Source of the DNA: Arabidopsis thaliana
Lineage: Eukaryota; Streptophyta; Magnoliopsida; Brassicales; Brassicaceae
NCBI RefSeq assembly: GCF_000001735.4
Contig: NC_003071.7
Location: 17,025,443-17,089,442 of the forward strand
Length of the DNA: 64,000 nucleotides
Direction: 5' to 3'
Both the position numbers and the translations under genes were made by a program. Below are positions 35,216 to 47,143 of this stretch, one piece after another (the first letter of the stretch is position 1; the number at the start of each line of letters is the position of its first letter). The notes beneath the pieces were generated by a model that did not search any database, was not told where the DNA came from, and was given only the letters and a program-made list of their open reading frames with translations.

Positions 35216-35225
35216 TTAGGGAGGG

Positions 35226-35232
35226 GGTTGGT
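35226..35232 (-). promoter_or_regulatory. AC element (ACCAACC) above CYP98A3
   Basis: ACCAACC on the minus strand, just upstream of the TATA box. AC elements bind R2R3-MYB factors in promoters of phenylpropanoid genes. A second identical heptamer lies at 36199-36205. Confidence 0.55.
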
Positions 35233-37953
35233 GAACCGATTTATCTTTTTTTGTTTTTAAATAATCAATTTCAGACATATATATTTGCTACCACCAAACT
35301 TCTTTTATGTAAAACAAGAAACTAGTATGCAATTAAATTGCAAAGTTCAAGACAATAAAAAAGATGGATAATGTCGATTATTGATAGTGATAAGTAGGGG
35401 AAAGTTGGTGGAGAAAAAAAAAAACAGAGGTAGAGAAATATCTATTTTCAGATTGAACTTTTATTCCAATGAGAAAATTTCTTGGATATCAAATTTTCAA
35501 CATTCAGATTTGAGGTTTTAATTTGACTGGTATAAACTACTGAGGAAAATTTCCAGAGAAAAGGTAATTACTTTGGATTTTACTGGTTATTTACTAAGTT
35601 GAGGTGAAATACATGTACCTGACCTGGATGTTTTTTTTCAGTAGCTTTCATTAATTATAGATAAAACAGGAATATTTACGCGATGTAAAATGTTATAAAA
35701 TTTGCATTTTTAATGTAAACAAAAAAAAAGTAGAGAACATTCGCAATCTGTTTAGATAATTATTTACACGTTCCAGAGTCAGAATAGTATTTTCTTAAAT
35801 TATATGTACGACGACTTTCTCATTGTCATCTTCTCCACCCCACAAAGGTAAAACGCTTATGATTGTTGAGTGTTCAAACGGTGACATGTTCACAAACTTT
35901 TATTCGCAGTGAAAAGAAATCTATGAAGAATAACAATCAGCTTAGTTATATGTCTTCTTCGAAAATAGAAAAGTATACTCCACGAACGTTAAACTTAGTG
36001 TTGTTGGTTTCGTCTGCTGCCATCATTAAAAATGTCAAATCATGTTTTCAATTCCAAATTTTTATAAAACACGTTTGATCACTGGTCCAACGGTAATAAA
36101 CCCTTCTTTTCACTCAGTGATATATGTTAATACATGTCCCCGTAAGCCATAGATTTGGGTGGCAAGCGTTTTGAGAGCGAGTGGGGAAAGTGGTTTGGGG
36201 TTGGTGAGAGAGAGAGAGACGTCACCTTTTATTGGCAATCACATGAAGTAGAGAGAGTTGGTAACTTGGTATAGTCCGACCAGACGTAGCTGCGTGCCAT
36301 AGATAAATTTAAACTCACTCATTACAACTTCGTCTATATGCCCAGTAAAATTTCCAAAAAGAAACTAGTGACTTTTTCTTCTTTTTTTGGGTCACCTAAG
36401 GAAACCAGTGATATTATTGATGTTCTTTTAACCCTTTTTTTAAGTGACTAGTGAAATGATATTATCTTTTAGACTCATCTGAAAACTTGGTGAATGAATA
36501 GTATATCTTTTAACCAAAATTAATCGAATGGCAAAAATCGGAATCATCCCAAATTTTGTAAATTTTGATTTCCCCACGCACTAATCATCCGTCACAAAAA
36601 AAAGAAGAAGATAATAGATTATTCACGAATTAATCAGTTGGTAAGAAAAAAAAATAGATAGTTTATTTGTTTTAAAACGCCAAAAAAAAAAATTGGTGTG
36701 GGAGAGAGTCGGTGTTGTATGTTGGGGTCAGTGGGACCAGACGGGTAGGTGAGTGTGTTTGGTGAGAGGTAAATTTTTATTTGTTTTTGTGAACTTTTTC
36801 TTTTAGGTGTCTTGTGAATTCGTGTTATTATAATTATTATAGGTGAGTTCAATGATTCAATGTTTGGTTCAATTATAAGACGTAGGTGTTATTTCCTTTG
36901 AACAAAGAGAGGTTATATTTTGTGTTAGGCCCTACTTTTTTTGGGTTAAATTTAAAATGTCTGGCCAAACTTCTCTCAATTCACTTTATTTCAACAATCA
37001 TGTTACATGCAACGGCAAGTCGGCAACTAGACCTTGCGTGCAAAGAAGTCCACTTTCACCTTGAGAAATCCAATAATTGATTCCTTAAATTCTATAAGAA
37101 AATAAACAACTCTGACGTGCATTGTTCCACACAAAGGAATACACCATATAGACATAGTAATACACACGCATATGTAAGTTCCGTTACTGATACATACCCA
37201 CCACCATCTTTTATGAATTACGGTACCAGTTTATAAAATCTACATATACATCATTTTCTTGTAAGTTGTAACATTATAACATCTTTTGCAGGAAATAATA
37301 TCGAACTTTTATAATCTACATATAGCTATGTTTTTGAGAATGAACTAAGAATTCTATACTATTTAAGGTTAGCACTTAGCAGTACCGAAAGAGATTCCAT
37401 ATTTTTCTGACTAAAGTTTTTGTCAAGTAATATAGTCATTTTCTTCAATATGAATTGAGATAGGTGTTAATGGGCTCTGGGCCGAGAATATTTTTAAGCA
37501 GAAGGCCTGACACTAATAAAAAGCAATTACATTTTGGTTTAATTCCCGGTTATGTTATTGTTTTTGACTTTTGTTATGTTTGCATTTGTTGGCAGAATGT
37601 TTTCGATATACGTACATCAAAAATATGGAACAGTGAGTAGTGAGTACATTGTTAACACACACACAAAAAAACTTACGATTTTTTTTTATAATATAGTTCA
37701 CTAAAACCGCCGTAAAAATGGTATGTAACAGATGCGTACCAATACCAAATGTAGTGATTACACGGGATTGTATAGCTAGTCAACGATCAAAATCGAATCC
37801 CTTAGTTACAATAAGAAATCAAAACTATAAATAAAATATAAAACTTTTGAAGCACGGGAAAAGGAATTCAAACTTACAAGTATCAAAAAAAGAAGTTACT
37901 CTTCTCCCCAATTTTGCTTCTAACAAAAAGTAAAAAAAAAATTGAAAACCCAT
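35233..37953. other. CYP98A3 promoter and distal spacer
   Basis: About 2.7 kb of AT-rich DNA. It holds the second ACCAACC copy, a GA run near 36207-36220, and several poly-A/T runs (for example near 35412 and 36679). None of the short open frames looks coding. The last few hundred bases are the 3' UTR side of UMAMIT11. Confidence 0.55.
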
Positions 37954-40072
37954 CTAGTTAGGTCGTGAAACGCTATGCACATTTTCACTACAAAAAACTA
38001 CCACCACCACTTCCGGAACTGACGACTCCTTCTCCGACGTAGCCTTTCCGGTTTCAACATCCTCCTCATCAGCTTCGTCGATTTTCGGCATTATCGTTAG
38101 ACCATTATTGCCACTACAACACTTAACGGCTACAACGTTATCTTCATGGCGTGTTTCTTCGCCGTCATCATCTACATGTTTGCCCCATAACACGGCGTAG
38201 ACTCCCACCATCAAAACAACCACTCCAATAACCCTGAAAAAAGAAAACAAATTTCGGTTTGATTAATTAACAAGACAGAGCCAAGACTAAACCGGGAATA
38301 TATCATAATTAACCGGTTGTTGTTAACGTACCCTCCAAGGTAGATTCCTTGACCGAGAACGAAGAAGCTCATGATGGAGACAATGACAACGATAAGAGGG
38401 TTAAAAGCAGTGACAAAGACCGGTCCTTTTCGCTGCATCATAAGTCCTTGAACGTAGTAAGCTATGCTCGACGACATTATTCCCTGTAACCGTTACCAAT
38501 CACAATGTTAGTATCAATATTTTTGTAAACTGATCTTTTTGTTATTTGTGAAAGTGGCATGATGAAATAAAGGACGAACCGCGTAGGCAGAAGCGAGAAG
38601 GTTCATGTCAAAACCGATGTTCAAAGCAGAAGGATTGTGTTCCATTACGAAGGCTAGGGCTAAAGACTGTAACGTTCCCATGAAACACACCATTGTTGAC
38701 ATTGAGAGATGGGCTGAGTATTTCTTCAAAGTCGCAGCCTATTTAACAAAATATAAAAGCCTAATTCGTTAAATCTATATTTTTATATATTACGAAAACA
38801 GTGAAAAAAAATTCCAATCATATTATTATTTTAGATATAGTTAACCCAATTATTTTTTTAAAAATTATATAACATGAAAAATTAGAAACAACATCCCAGT
38901 AACATTATTAATACTATATCTAAAATTTCAAATTTTTTATATTACTTTTACGTATCCCCTACATGGTTTGGTGCATAAACTATATTTTCCTATGTTGATG
39001 GAAATTTAAAACTAATCCTAAAAACTATATTATACGTTTTTTAGTGATGTAAGAAGTGAGTTATATTATACACAGGATCAATATATAATTGATACATACC
39101 TGAAGAACAAAGAACGACGCCCATGAGAGGGAAGCGAGGAGTAGGAAGACGGCAGCCTTAAGATAGTCAGCCGTCGGCGGCGAAGAGGCGGCCGTGAGGT
39201 GAGACCGGAAGAAATTAATGAAAGGACCTTTGTAGAATATCATCAATATGGATCCAACCACTGTCACTAACGTCCCCATCACTTTTACCAGGCATCTTAC
39301 TTTTCTCATCTCCACTTTCTCCATCCTTTAAAACAAATATTTACATAAAACACACACATCAATATTCATAATTTATGACATCGATCGTCATACACTAATT
39401 GTACTACTATACATCTACTTTTGAATTGGTGCATATCCACGTACCAAAATATAATAAAACGTATCTTTTTCTTTGGTTAAATGAATAAATGTAAATAATA
39501 AAAAAGTTGCTTTTTGTATGTTACCTGAAAAGTGTGGCAAGGATAATGGTAATTGCAGGCACGATGTTGCTAACGGCGGAGGAAAACGTTGGTGATGTGA
39601 GTTTTAGACCGATATAGTATAAGTTCTGATCAATCACCGGCCTGTTCAAATTAAACCTTCCATGTTAGCCTTAATCGTAATTATTACAAAATCTTCTTGA
39701 TATCAACGGTTCTGTTAGAAGACTAACCCGAGAAGAGCAAGAAGAAATATTCGCATGAATATTGGAAACGTCATCTTTGATCTCACTTTCCTACAAAAAA
39801 ATCCCCAATACATAATTATTACTACCAAAAAAAAAAAAAAATCTAAGTCTTGCGAGAATCGATTTCTTTAGAAGAAATATGTACCTTTCGGAGAGAAGAG
39901 CGAAGGGTGCGATAGCGGCTGTGGCAAAAGCGTTGCGGTATGCAACAAGAACGTAATGGCTCATACCGCGGTCTAGGACGGTTTTAGTTACTAAGTTCAT
40001 ACCTGCGTATCCGAACTGAAGACAGACCATTGCAAAATAAGGTTTAGCTGATTCTGACATCCTTAATCCCAT
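37954..40072 (-). CDS. UMAMIT11: UMAMIT/WAT1-related (nodulin MtN21 type) transporter
   Basis: Seven exons join in frame: 40072-39885, 39790-39728, 39641-39525, 39325-39100, 38738-38580, 38483-38332 and 38233-37954, giving 394 aa. The start is ATG 40072; the upstream in-frame extension begins only at TTG. Two EamA (DMT superfamily) halves supply about ten membrane spans. Family marks include KPYFAMVCLQFGYAGMN, VAYRNAFATAAIAPFA, SPTFSSAVSNIVPA and KGPVFVTAFNPL. UMAMITs carry amino acids, and some carry auxin, across the plasma membrane or tonoplast. The C-terminal 75 residues are hydrophilic, with an acidic EADEEDVE patch. Substrate is not decided by sequence; the number 11 is from memory. Confidence 0.92.
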
Positions 40073-41521
40073 CTTAATATTTTGTTTTTGTTTTTGTTTT
40101 AGAGCAAGAAAAACCAATCAAAGTTTTGGAGTTATTTTAGGATCCTCGAGGACAAAAAAATTGTCAAATTAGTGTTATGTATATAAGAAAACTGAGTTAG
40201 GAAAAGAGAGGAGAGAAACACTTGGAGAATGTGCTTTTTCCTGAGAACCAAGTGGTGAGAGGTTCTTTGTATATATAGCATATTATTCGGATATGTTCAG
40301 TGTTCTCTGATTTCTTCCTTTGTATTTTTGTTATTTTTATTTTATTTTTTTTCGGTGACGTTAGCGTTAATTATTCCGGTTTGATTCGGCATAAGAATTG
40401 GGTGTCATGAATTCATTATCTCTAAAGTAAGTGGATAAAACATTCTACATATATATATTCTGTTTATATGACTTCGTGAAACCAATCATATTAGGATTTT
40501 AAATAAAACTTGTGGCTACTAAAAGTCGAGGTTAAAAGTGTGATCAGTGTGGAACAAGTGATTAATTAACATCACCTCATTTCTTAACAATCAAAATTTA
40601 CATGTTTATAGTAGTATATGTTTTAGTTGCACAAAAAACAACAACATTAGTATATGTTGTAGTTGCAAAAAAAACAAAAAAACTAATAAGTACATATGGA
40701 CACTAAAACGTAATTCTAACATGCATGTAAATTATTTTATTCATGCAATTGGCTTTAAACATGGTTTTTTTTTTTTTTAAACTGTGGACTTGTCTATAAA
40801 ATCACAAAATCCAAACTGAACTAAAATTAGCCGGATCGGATTAGCGTATTGTTAAAAGATTAAAAGAAACTTGAAAGCCACAGAAAAATTGTTGCGATTG
40901 TTAGTCTACCGTGGTTTTCGATATATGTGGTCTCATGACTCATCACCATCATAAGCTAATTGCTTTATTTAATATATAGTAGAATATCTTTTGGTTAATG
41001 TATAGTAGAAATTTGACAAATCGACCGACCTCTGCAAAAAGATTAACTCATTGTAATGCTAATATGGGGTTATATACGTGTGGAATCTGACGTATGTCCA
41101 CCTCTATCCTAATTACTACATTCATGGTCATAAATCATCGATCTTTAATAAGAGGTTAAATCAATGAAGAAGCATAAGTGGACAGATTGAGTTCCACGTG
41201 GCAGCAATAATCAATTGGGTTCAATCCTACGTACATTGGGACCGGCCAATATCTCAAAACTACATTTCATGTTTAGAAATTTAAGGTGGACAAAATATGT
41301 GTTACATGTCTTGTCTGTTATCGATCTCTTCACAAAGAAATAAAACCCCAGATATTTTTAGAGTTACGTAACAAAATAATTATGAGTTATATATGGTTAA
41401 AAGTTAATCTAATCAGAATATTATTAGAACACCTTACCAAAAAAAAGAATATTATTAGTACAAGAAAATCTTGAATATATGTTCTGTTTTGGGCACTTAA
41501 TTATATATGTTCATACCTGTT

Positions 41522-41627
41522 GTTTACATTTCGGATAAGCAATTATATACTCAATTCTTGAATACATCTATACATGTTTGCGTACATATCATCGATCTGC
41601 CTAGAATTGCTTATCCGAAATGTAAAC
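41522..41627. repeat. Perfect 23-bp inverted repeat with 60-base loop
   Basis: The left arm 41522-41544 (GTTTACATTTCGGATAAGCA plus ATT) is the exact reverse complement of the right arm 41605-41627. Pairing stops cleanly on both sides of each arm. The 60-base spacer has no further strong pairing. Origin unknown. Confidence 0.9.
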
Positions 41628-42253
41628 CTCATATATTATACAATATATAAATTCGTGAACAAAAGCTAACCACATAGCATAACTCATTGGATTCTTTTGT
41701 TTTATTATATATCCCAAATACTTCACTTATGTTTAGTTGGGCATCCATTATCTTTTATAGAATATGCATTAATGTCACTTTAAGTGACAATAGTGGCTAC
41801 TTTACTTAGTTGGAGAAGGTTTGTGTGGAATTCGTATCTTAATTTTTTTTAAAAAAATTAGATAGATTCAACTGTATTATATTAGGTCGCATGACTTTGT
41901 TGATATGTATATGCACGGTGAGAATGAGAACAAAGACGAATTATTTTATTATGCAATCCGAAAAAGTTTGATGGTTCGATCGGTTCAACATCTTGATTTG
42001 CATTGTTTTAATTGGAGGTTCTAGTCTATCCATCATTATTTTTTTTGTTATTTTTTTGAAATTTAAACTATCCATTATGTTAATAATTAATAATTCAATA
42101 TACTTATCCAAATAGAGGAAATGTCTCACGCTCACTCGTCTGCATGTATAAAAACATAAGTACTTTAGAAGTATTATGATTGAACCAACTGACTAGTGTT
42201 GTACAAATGATATGATGTTGATTATTTAACAATAGTAACAATATTGGAATGTC

Positions 42254-42256
<3 letters not shown>

Positions 42257-42286
<30 letters not shown>
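42257..42286. repeat. (AT)15 microsatellite
   Basis: Uninterrupted AT dinucleotide run of about 15 units in gene-free DNA. It is likely polymorphic between accessions. Confidence 0.95.
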
Positions 42287-42289
<3 letters not shown>

Positions 42290-42864
42290 CATTCTATGTT
42301 ATATTCGAGTTCAAGATCATATAAATTTATAGTGAAGTATACCAACCACTGTATCATGCATGAACTCATCATAATAGGATTTCTATTCGTGTATTAGTGT
42401 AAACCATATGTTTCATGATCAAAATTTCGTTCCAATTATGTAATGATCTCTTGCACATTTTAATATTATAGTTATGTATGTGGCTACTAAAATTAGCACC
42501 ATTGGGTGTAAAACTTTCAAATTAAAAAAAAAAAAAAACAGATGAAAAGGTGCAGTTTGTGTCATGCAAGTGCGGATGTGTGGATTCCACGTAAATCGAC
42601 TCTGGCCGCTGTCGGAGACAAGTGTCAACTCCTTACGATTTAGTTAACGAATCGAATATTTTACGTCTCTGCGATTGGGAATTATATGCTTACACAAAAT
42701 CCTTCTGACAAAATCTGGCATATGTATCTGACTTTTGATTTGTCACGTAAAAATCATTCGTAACTCTAATTAAATAACTTTGAGTTTTCAATATGATTCA
42801 TATATTTTTACCAAACTATAGAATCAATGTGACGAGCTGAACCATGCACGGTGTCGGACGTCTG

Positions 42865-43122
42865 TCTCCACATTTTTTTTTTTTTTTTTTTTTTTATAAC
42901 TAAATATCCAGACCACACAGTAATCTTATTATCTTACTGGGCCTAAACCCGCGATTAGGGATTTTTAAACCTCCACATAAAAATCCGCTGGAACTAATGG
43001 TCTGAGACACTAGAGCAAGTACGCATGTTAATTTCTTAATGGCCAGGAATCAAACCCGGATGATGGGCGCCTCAGTCGAGTTTCCTTTACCAATAAACCA
43101 CGATGCCTGATTATCTCCACAT
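42865..43122 (-). mobile_element. tRNA-derived SINE with poly-A tail and target-site duplications
   Basis: On the minus strand the element starts near 43113 with GGCATCGTGGTTTATTGG, which resembles a pol III A box. A B-box-like GGGTTTGATTCC follows about 40 bases later (near 43047-43058). The body of about 218 bases ends in a 23-base A tail (plus-strand T run 42873-42895). A 9-base duplication, TCTCCACAT on the plus strand, flanks it at 42865-42873 and 43114-43122. This is the full anatomy of a LINE-mobilised SINE of the RathE/AtSB kind; the exact family name needs a repeat library. Confidence 0.8.
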
Positions 43123-44495
43123 ATTTTTCTATCCACTTTTTTTAGATGATCAAATCTATTATTTCCTATCTTAACTTTTATATGATCATCGCAGGAAACA
43201 AAACTATATGATCATTAATAAAACAATTACGTATAACCAATTTATAATAGTATTTTTTTTCTCTGTAGGTGCACATTTAAACATTTAAGTTGCTACATTA
43301 TACTCTTATAGATTGTATTTTGGTACAAACTATGAAATTTAACCAAACAATACATGTTTGGCTATAAATTTTTAGATAAATTTATAGTGTAATAATTGGT
43401 TGTCATACATATAGATATTTAGCTAGATCTCCTAATACATATTAACCTGAATTTGAGTATTTTAATTTTTAAGAGATCTAGCTTAATATTTTTACTTTAA
43501 AATGTTCGGACTATAAAATATGATATAAACTTGTGTGTCTATATGTGTATAGACATAAATAGCCGACATAAATTATACTCAAGATTCTAAATGTTTAAGG
43601 GGTGGGTTTTTTTATGAAAAAATATTCAAAAAAAAAGAAAAACGCATGATTTGATAAGAAATTTGAGAAAGAAAAATAGAGAAAGTGGGTGTGGGTCAAA
43701 AGTGTGGGTGCGTATTTGGGTAGTAAAGAGAAATGGGAAAAAAAGAGGGCAACAAATCAAAATGGTCATCTAATCACCCTCCCGCAACTTCATTTCCACA
43801 CTCAAACTTTTGGGCCTACCCAAAGTTCATGTCTTTTTTTCTTTTGTTTCATCTTTTTCCTTTTTTTCTTATTATTTCTTTGATGAAAATGGTATTTTGA
43901 GCAATTTGGTAATCTTATTGGACTCCAGTCTCTTATAACTGTGGTGACGTGTCTATAATATATCAGAGATATTGATCAGATCATGAGTTGTTTTTGAGTC
44001 TCTGTCTCTGTTTAAACTAATTAGTTTAAGCCTCACACCAACAACAGACAATTATGACAGACCTAACAAATTAATTGTGCTAACCGAGAGACATGCTTGT
44101 AGCTAGAAAAGATCATATATATTAGTGAACATAAGATGTTAACATTGTTTGATTTTGGATGTATTAAAAGGTCTTGCATGTGCATCTGTCCAAAAATATA
44201 CTCCTTCTCTTTTGTGTTCATGATTGATAAAATAAACGATCACGAGTTCAAGGGACTAATCTCTCTTCACAACACCAAACAACCTATTTTGATCACAAGC
44301 TTTCACAGAAAGATTCTATTGTTCTTGAGATGTTATGTGACTGCTTGTAGCAAAACATTTAAGTAAAGAGACTAATTTAAGCTCGTTCTGAGAAACATTC
44401 CTTTGCAAATTTTAAAAATTAAATTAACTCTCTGACAAAGTTCAAATTTATTTTTAACTCAGTTGTTTAAACAGCTAGAAAAACAAAGTCAATGG

Positions 44496-46112
44496 TCAAG
44501 TTTCCAAGTAGATGACGTCCTCACTCTCATCCAGAGAGTACTTCAAGTCGAAATAGCACTCCTTATCAAACCAAATGTCTGGTACTCCTTTGATTTCAAC
44601 CTTTCTTAGGTCATTGCTTCCCATATCGTAACACAAAATATATAATTGAGAACACATGTTTACCGGTGCCAAGATAACCTTGCCATCTTGAGTTGTACCT
44701 TTTACGACCAGTTCAATGTCATCATGGACTAAATGCTTTTGACAAGGCTGTAAAACCAGCCTCTTCTTCGACCACTTCTTCATCCCAGCGTCTTTCAATA
44801 CCCATAAATCCACCAGAAACTTTTCTTTGAGATGGGTGTGATCGAAAACAGCTATTTCCCCATGATACTGTATAAGACCCGCCTTCATCCTACCTGCAGG
44901 CAGAGCCACATCCCCGGCCTCTAGAGTTACTATGATGGTAGTCAACTCTTCAGACGTAATGTCGAAACTCACAACAGCACAAGTGTCCATATCAAGCCAA
45001 GCCATATAATATACTACCGATCCATTGATAAACTGTCCTACTGTGGAAGGAGCATGAGGATGGTAACTCTCCAGCGTACGAACCTTTCTCCACGAACCTC
45101 CAGCTTCTAGAACAAAGACCCAATGCTCTGACTTTAGATTTGTGAAAAATGCAGAGGATATCCCAATCGTGCAGACTAGTTTGTACTGATCATTAACAGG
45201 ATCGTGCCCGATATAATACCGGATATCCTTCCTTTCATCTTTTAGAGCTATGATGTCGGATTTTATTGCGGGTAAGGTCAAGCGCTGTCTAGTGGTGGGG
45301 TTATAGATACATGCCTTTTCTCTAACTGAGAAACACAACAAGCCACGGACAAGATTCAAGAAGAAGCCTCCCATTCCTGTGAGGCTCAAATCTTGGTCGA
45401 CCACATAACAAGTGTTGTCTGGAGACGTTGATGATAATGATAGCAGCACACGTTGCCCGCCGTGATCCACTAAACACATGTGTATATGTGGTTGTTTTTT
45501 TCGTGTGACAGAAGTAAATAAACTGTTGCAAAAATATCGACAAGAGATGAGAGATGACCACTGCTTGGAGATGCATTTGAACCTCACCATGGACTTTGCT
45601 GGCAATCTCATAACAATTTCCATCAAGAGATCCGGAGGAATCTCGCACGTGTATTTTCTTCTCTCTTTTACACCAAAAAAAAAAAAAAAAAACAGCAAAT
45701 AAGAGAGATTTGTACAAGTTTGAGAGAAGAATCAAGCAACCTTGTTAAGCAAGAAAAGTACCTCGTGTGCTACACATGCGCATAGGAAGTTTGGCGGGAA
45801 GCAATGCTAATGAGTTGTCTCCTTTTTCATCCATTATCTTCAAAGAGACAACAAAACAGCAATTGGAAACTCAAAACAATAACATGAAAAGGGAAGTAAA
45901 AATTCAAACTTTCATGCAGTACATAAATACAACAAACTAAGCCAAGCCATTGATCCCAAGGAAAAACTACGAATTAGGGAGATTGCATAAAGGAAGCGTA
46001 TTTATACCTGAAGTTGATCGGAATCTCTGAGAGAGACGACCTGGGGAACGCTCTGACATTCCTCCTGCTCTGACTCCGCCGCTTGTTTCAGATCCCTCCT
46101 CCTTCTCTTCAT
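44496..46112 (-). CDS. F-box protein (At2g40910 type)
   Basis: Three exons, 46112-46008, 45837-45762 and 45664-44496, join in frame to 449 aa. Exon 1 encodes a basic, then acidic leader ([20 protein letters not shown]). Exon 3 follows an 18-T polypyrimidine tract. It starts with the F-box (about residues 66-105): [20 protein letters not shown] and [12 protein letters not shown]. An F-box-associated type 3 domain (FBA) fills the rest: [49 protein letters not shown] and [14 protein letters not shown]-box proteins of this family link Skp1 (ASK)-Cullin1 ligases to targets; the target is unknown. It is the most upstream-derived copy in a three-gene tandem array. Confidence 0.88.
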
Positions 46113-47143
46113 CTTTTTAACTCTTCAGCTCAAATTTAATTCAAAAAAATCCAAACTTTAATACTAAAGTTACGACCAAACAAAAGAAATCGATATTAGG
46201 GCTTTGAAGTTGCGCAGTCGGAAGAGAGACCTACTTTGTGTAGTCTTTATCTTTATGACCAAAGACAAAGGTAACATAATAAATGGTAGAAAAGGAAAAG
46301 GAAAATAAAAAGGAAAATTAAGGAAGTAATAAATTAATATTTACATAATCACAATTCACAAGCTAACCGCTTGGTTCACGTGCTAATTTACCACTATCCT
46401 TAATTGGTTTGGTTCATTCTATGCTCGGATTTGCAGATAATAATGACACATCGATTTATGCTATGAGCCTTGATGAGTTTTACAACATTAGTGTGTATAA
46501 GTGATTAATTGTTGGCACATGCTTGTTTGTTAGAACTGACATCATCTTGTTGTCTCTCGTCTCAACAAAAGATGGTGAAAAATGAAAGCAGTCCCTTTTA
46601 CAACAGCCATTCATGAAACCAAGATAAGCATTAACTATCAAGGCTAAATTCGAATCAGCAGACGTGATGTACCCATTTCAAATACAAGCTGAGAAGACAG
46701 AAGAAACTATAGCAACTACAGGGAGAGATTGGGTTAAGAAAATGGATGAAGTCCAAAAACAACGTCTGCTTCTCTTTTGTGTTTTGCTTGATGGAAAAAA
46801 GTTTCTTCATTCATTATTTTAACAAAATGAGTTTTGAAGTATGGAGATCATTATCAATACCAAACAACTGACTGAACACATCGTGCTGATAATGAAAGAG
46901 AATGGAGATAACGTTAAAAATAATCTGCTAATTCCAAAATCCAAACTTCTACAAAAAAGATTCTATCCTCAATATGCTACTGCTTGAAAAAAGCATTTAA
47001 GCAGGAGACCAATAAAATCAAGAGCATGAAGATAAAATTTATTCAAGTAACTAGAAATATCATTTAACTCGGTTGTATTCTTAAACAACAAACAGAAAAA
47101 AAAAAAAAAAAAAAAAAGGAAATCAAACGTCTTGCCGTCTTGG
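46113..47143. other. Spacer between F-box copies 1 and 2
   Basis: Holds the promoter of the first F-box gene and the 3' flank of the second. A block at about 46404-46630 is duplicated at 49025-49291 (listed separately). A poly-A run of about 23 lies at 47096-47117. No gene seen. Confidence 0.6.
46404..46630. repeat. Duplicated intergenic block, copy 1
   Basis: Begins TTGGTTTGGTTCATTCT and ends GAGATAAGCA-like. It is strongly similar to 49025-49291, with indels, and shares runs such as GATAATAATGACACATCG and GGCACATGCTTGTTTGTTAG. It sits above the first F-box gene, as copy 2 sits above the second, so the tandem duplication included upstream DNA. Confidence 0.85.

Larger units (their letters stand above)
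40073..44495. other. Long intergenic region between UMAMIT11 and the F-box cluster
   Basis: About 4.4 kb with no recognisable gene. The first 250 bases are the UMAMIT11 leader and promoter, with TATATATA near 40266-40277 on the minus strand. Elements that stand out are listed separately: a 23-bp inverted repeat pair (41522-41627), an (AT)15 microsatellite (42257-42286), and a SINE (42865-43122). A CACGTGG G-box-type site lies near 41193. Confidence 0.6.

Noticed and set aside
43689..43883. 64-codon plus-strand frame
   Set aside because: It ends in a Phe-rich tract from poly-T, has no similarity to anything I know, and lies in gene-free DNA.
45672..45690. Poly-T/A run apparently coding a Phe tract at the start of the first F-box protein
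   Set aside because: It is the polypyrimidine tract of the intron before exon 3. The spliced model with the conserved leader exon is better.
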